The position numbers and the translations under genes are program-made. Below the pieces are notes generated by a model. That model had not been told where the DNA came from, did not search any database, and saw only the letters and a program-made list of their open reading frames with translations. From contig CAZKFR010000007.1 of NCBI GenBank assembly GCA_964552015.1, positions 1-64,000 on the forward strand: 64,000 nt of DNA, in the 5' to 3' direction. Position 1 is the first letter of the stretch; each line of letters opens with the position of its first letter. Source of the stretch: Rhodocaloribacter sp964552015 (GTDB taxonomy: Bacteria > Bacteroidota > Rhodothermia > Rhodothermales > ISCAR-4553). This document shows positions 61,124 through 64,000 of this stretch, one piece after another.

Positions 61124-62950
61124 TCACCACGCGATGCCGTAGTCCTCACCGTGGTGGCTCGACCCGCCCCAGAAGCTGCCGTGTTTCCAGTCGAAGAAGA
61201 TCGCGTTGATGGGACCGGACGTGCGTTCGGCCGTGCGTAGCTCGTACCCCCTCGCCCGGAGCTCTTTCCGTACCCACGGCGGGGTCGCTTCCTGGATCAG
61301 CAGCCGCCCCGGGCGCGACTCGTGCTCTCCGAACGAAGCCTTGAGCTGGAAGCTGTTGATGTTGGCCGCCTCGGCCGCCTCCTGCACGTTCATCCCGAAC
61401 TCGACCACGTTGAGAAAGAACTGAAGCAGGTTCTGATCCTGGCTGTCACCGCCCTGCACGGCGAACGAGAGGTAGGGCCGGCCCTCCTTGAGCGCGAGGC
61501 CCGGCGTCAGCGTGACGCGGGGTCGCTTGCCCGGCTCGACGACATTGTACGGGTTTTCCGCCGGATCGAGCACGAAGCTCTGCATGCGCTGGCTCAGCCC
61601 CACCCCCGTCCGCCCGGCAATGACGGCCGGGATCCAGGCCCCGCTGGGCGTCACCGAGACGACCCACCCCTCGGCATCGGCCGCCTGGATCGACGTGGTG
61701 CCGGCATAGAAGTCGTCTTCGAAGCCCGCCTCATCGGTCCGCTCGGGCGTCGCGGCGGCCCATCGCTCCAGATACTCGCGATACGGGTTGGTGCCTCCCT
61801 GGAACGGATAGGGATCGCCGGGCTTGACGGCGGGGTCGTTCTTCTCCCAGTCGAGGTCCTGGATGCGCGCCTTCGCATACTCCTTCGAAAGCAGTCCCTG
61901 AACCGGCTCCTCGGGCGGGAAGTAGGGGTCGCCGTAGTAGAAGTCCCGGTCGGCGAAGGCGCGGTTCATCACCTGGTAAAGGAGGTGGATGTACCGGGCC
62001 GAGTTATAGCCCATCGCCTTCAGGTCGAACGGCTCCAGCATGTTGAGCATCTGGAGCATCACCGGCCCCTGCGTCCACGTCGTGAGCTTATACACGTCGA
62101 TGCCCTTGTAGGTGGTCATCACCGGCTCCTCGATCCGGACCTGCCAGCGGTCCAGGTCCTCCAGCGTGATGAGGCCGCCTTCTTCCTGCACGGCACGGAC
62201 GAGTTCCTCGGCGATGTCGCCCCGGTAGAAGCGATCGTAGGCAGCATAGATGGCCTCCTTGCGGCTCTTACCCTCGGCCCGTGCCGCCGCCTCGGCATCG
62301 ACGAGCTTCTGGAGCGTGGCCAGCAGGTCGGGCTGGCGAAAGATCTCCCCCGGATACGGCGCCTCACGCTCCTGGCCCAGATGGGGCAGGAAGACGCCGG
62401 GTGAATACGTCCACCCCTTGATCCGTTCCTTCTCCCGCTCGATCCGGTCGGCCGTCTGCGCCTCGATGGGGTAGCCCTCGGCCATCTGCATCGCCGGCGC
62501 CAGGACCTCCTTCAGGCTGAGCGAGCCGTACTCGGCCAGCATCACCATCAGGCCGCCGGGCGTGCCGGGCGTCACGGCCGCGAGGGGGCCGTACTCCGGC
62601 GGGTACTTCATCCCCTTCGCCTTGAAGAACTCGGCCGTCGCGCCCGTGGGGGCCACGCCGAGCGCATTGATGGCGATGACCTTGCCGGTGTGCGGGTTGT
62701 AGATGAGCGCCTGCGTTTCGCCGCCCCAGCCGAGCACGTCCCACATGGTGGCGGTGGCCGCGAGCATGGCACAGGCGGCATCGACGGCATTGCCGCCCTT
62801 CATGAAGACGGCAGCCCCCGCCGTGGCACCGAGCGGTTTGCCGGTAATGGCCACCCAGTGCCGCCCGTGCAGCACCGGCTTGGCCGTCTGCTGCGCGGTA
62901 GCCATGTACGGGAGCATCGCCATGACGAGGGCTACGATCAGGATACGCAT
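61124..62950 (-). CDS. ggt: Gamma-glutamyltransferase-family protein
   Basis: 608 residues from the ATG at 62950. A signal peptide (1-19, ending ATAQ) is followed by the full GGT domain: GGNAVDAACAMLAATATMWD, GVAPTGATAEFFKAKGMKYP, and the autocatalytic processing site at DFYAGTTSIQAADAEGWVVS, where the nucleophile Thr is about residue 418 (first Thr of GTTS, where classic enzymes have TTH). Later VTPSGAWIPAVIAGRTGVGL and GDSQDQNLLQFFLNVVEF are typical. It should be a periplasmic enzyme that cleaves gamma-glutamyl bonds of glutathione or related compounds. The altered residues next to the Thr (GTTS) leave room for a different substrate, as in cephalosporin acylase-like members. Confidence 0.9.
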   Translation of the reverse strand: MRILIVALVMAMLPYMATAQQTAKPVLHGRHWVAITGKPLGATAGAAVFMKGGNAVDAACAMLAATATMWDVLGWGGETQALIYNPHTGKVIAINALGVAPTGATAEFFKAKGMKYPPEYGPLAAVTPGTPGGLMVMLAEYGSLSLKEVLAPAMQMAEGYPIEAQTADRIEREKERIKGWTYSPGVFLPHLGQEREAPYPGEIFRQPDLLATLQKLVDAEAAARAEGKSRKEAIYAAYDRFYRGDIAEELVRAVQEEGGLITLEDLDRWQVRIEEPVMTTYKGIDVYKLTTWTQGPVMLQMLNMLEPFDLKAMGYNSARYIHLLYQVMNRAFADRDFYYGDPYFPPEEPVQGLLSKEYAKARIQDLDWEKNDPAVKPGDPYPFQGGTNPYREYLERWAAATPERTDEAGFEDDFYAGTTSIQAADAEGWVVSVTPSGAWIPAVIAGRTGVGLSQRMQSFVLDPAENPYNVVEPGKRPRVTLTPGLALKEGRPYLSFAVQGGDSQDQNLLQFFLNVVEFGMNVQEAAEAANINSFQLKASFGEHESRPGRLLIQEATPPWVRKELRARGYELRTAERTSGPINAIFFDWKHGSFWGGSSHHGEDYGIAW

Positions 62951-63072
62951 GAGACAACGGGAGCGAGGGAAAAAAAGCGGGCGACGCAGGCTGGAGGCGA
63001 TCTCGCCGGGAAAACGGGACCTGCGCCGCCGGATGCCGTTCACCGCATCGCCTCATCCGGACGAGGCGGACG

Positions 63073-63174
63073 TCAGCGCGATGCGCGCTTCTTCTTGTTC
63101 TTCTTCAGGCGGAACTTGCCAAACGAGCCCCGCCAGATCTTACCACGTCGTGTGCGCTTATCACCTTTACCCAT
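63073..63174 (-). CDS. 30S ribosomal protein bTHX
   Basis: A 33-residue basic protein, too short for usual gene lists. It starts MGKGDKRTRRGKIWRGSFGK and ends FRLKKNKKKRASR, which is the bTHX (Thx) family sequence known from Thermus, where it sits in the head of the 30S subunit. A perfect ribosome-binding site GGAGGT (63186-63181 on the minus strand) is 6 bases before the ATG, unusual for this genome and fitting a highly expressed ribosomal gene. It is 122 bp upstream of ggt on the same strand. No other ribosomal gene is nearby. Confidence 0.93.
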   Translation of the reverse strand: MGKGDKRTRRGKIWRGSFGKFRLKKNKKKRASR

Positions 63175-63632
63175 CGTGTTACCTCCATGTCAGGTTGAAC
63201 AACCATGCCCCGGGCAGCAGCCGTGCCGTGTCCGGCCCCGACCCGCTACCGGGATAGACGCTGTCGCACCGTGCGAGGCAGACCGGGCATGCGCCCCACC
63301 TCGCGGGCTCTCAAAGAAAAAGCAGAACAACGTGATTTTCAAACCCAAAACGTCGGGCGGAGTCGCCTGCAGACCGGTTCGCAGCCCTTGAAGGCATCGT
63401 CGGGCAGGGCGACGGGCCTTCATGCCCTCATGAAGCATGCCCGCGGTGTCTTCCTGCTCCATGCATACGGAGCGGTGTGACCCTCTCGGTGCAGGGCCTC
63501 ACGTCGTGGGCTTCCTGCTCCATGCCTACGGAGCGGTGTTATGGTTTGTAGGCATATCACGTATCTTGCAGGCCGGCGACCCGGCCGTCCCATGCTTTCC
63601 TGCCCTCCCCGACATCTTTTTTCCTCTCCGTC
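63175..63632. other. Intergenic region between bTHX and the stress-protein gene
   Basis: About 460 bp without a supported gene, between two divergent genes, so it should hold promoters for both. It contains a pair of near-identical 29-nt repeats at 63450-63478 and 63511-63539 and a related looser copy just before at 63418-63449. A TATCTTGC at 63562-63569 may be part of the stress-gene promoter. Open frames across it give low-complexity sequence. Confidence 0.6.
63450..63539. repeat. Two 29-nt repeats separated by 32 nt (CRISPR-like geometry)
   Basis: 63450-63478 and 63511-63539 differ at one base (CATGCATACGG versus CATGCCTACGG). Each contains an inverted repeat GCTCC/GGAGC around an 8-base loop. 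Repeat length 29 and spacer length 32 match type I-E CRISPR arrays. Against this, a related 32-nt block (63418-63449, also starting CTTC and ending GCGGTGT) abuts the first copy without a spacer, no cas gene is in the window, and both lie directly upstream of a stress gene, where a regulatory repeat is equally likely. Confidence 0.5.
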
Positions 63633-64000
63633 ATGAAGATCCTGTTCGCCGTCGACCTGAAAGAACCCGTCAACGTGACCCGCGCCGTGGAAGACCTGGC
63701 CGCCCGCCTCGAAGCCGAGTTGCTCGTGGTCCACGTATTCTCGGCCGCTCCGGCCTCGTCGATCCCGCTCGATCCGATGTCGGGGTTCGGTGACTTTTCG
63801 TACGTCCTGTACGATCCGGACGTGCAGGAAAACATCGAGAAAGCGGAACAGCACGAATTCGATGCGTTTCTCGTCCATCGCTTCACCCGGCCGGTCAAGG
63901 CGGCTCTCCTCCACGGCGATCCGGCCCCGACGCTCCTCCAGGAGGCCGAGGCGCAGAACGTCGACATGATCGTGCTCGGGAAGCGGCATCACAGCCGGCT
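63633..64000 (+). CDS. Universal stress protein (UspA family), 3' truncated by window end
   Basis: 122 codons are visible and the frame is open to the end of the window. It starts MKILFAVDLKEPVNVTRAVE, the usual first strand and helix of a Usp domain, followed by AARLEAELLVVHVFSAAP, and the visible end reaches VKAALLHGDPAPTLLQEAEA then VDMIVLGKRHHSRL. The last part matches the beginning of the G-x-R-G-H-S nucleotide-binding region of Usp proteins, with His for Gly at one place. The ATG at 63633 is the clear start. The repeat pair upstream (63450-63539) could influence its expression. Confidence 0.88.
   Translation, partial: MKILFAVDLKEPVNVTRAVEDLAARLEAELLVVHVFSAAPASSIPLDPMSGFGDFSYVLYDPDVQENIEKAEQHEFDAFLVHRFTRPVKAALLHGDPAPTLLQEAEAQNVDMIVLGKRHHSR

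Overview
The window is GC-rich bacterial chromosome that best fits the Rhodothermales (Rhodothermota/Bacteroidota). Evidence for this is two proteins with type IX secretion C-terminal sorting domains (2528-4186, 8946-10916), two TonB-dependent receptors with N-terminal carboxypeptidase-regulatory domains, one exact Bacteroidota-type promoter (TTG, 20 bp, TACTTTTG at 8879-8909) and generally weak Shine-Dalgarno sequences. There are no rRNA or tRNA genes and no recognisable insertion sequence or prophage. Five runs of exactly 100 N mark scaffold joins at 18539, 28682, 30675, 33902 and 45234.

Layout. 0.5-8 kb: an outer-membrane barrel protein, then a minus-strand block of TonB receptor, secreted beta-helix protein and PhoB-like regulator, with an 11-bp direct-repeat array in front of the receptor. 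8-16 kb: a merC/ribbon-helix-helix pair behind a perfect palindrome, a secreted GH5 glycanase, a DUF2267 protein, an M20 peptidase and a second TonB receptor. 16-25 kb: hydantoinase subunits hyuA and hyuB separated by a MalS-like GH13 protein that has lost its catalytic residues, a methyltransferase, lexA and recO. 25-26.4 kb: ComEA-like, PAS and SdpI-like genes.

26.5-42 kb is a phenylacetate (paa) catabolic region: paaZ, paaY, a paaJ-type thiolase, paaH and paaG on the minus strand; paaF, a fused 2-oxoacid dehydrogenase E1, its E2 and a 560-residue Rossmann protein on the plus strand; and the epoxidase genes paaABCD on the minus strand. Phenylacetate-CoA ligase (paaK) and the epoxidase reductase (paaE) are not in the window. 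The E1/E2 pair may feed phenylacetyl-CoA into the pathway from phenylpyruvate; this is a hypothesis. Intergenic gaps here carry short tandem repeats of 7 or 8 bp.

42-51.6 kb is a housekeeping and envelope-biogenesis block on the minus strand: dxr, rseP, uppS, bamA, two ompH/skp genes, panB and surE. 51.8-61 kb is mostly plus strand: a TPR protein, a secreted protein of unclear function, a thioesterase, a small barrel protein, an RmlD-like reductase, serS, a B12-binding-type radical SAM protein and ogt. The end holds ggt, a 33-residue ribosomal protein bTHX gene, a pair of 29-nt repeats 32 nt apart, and the start of a universal stress protein gene that runs off the window.
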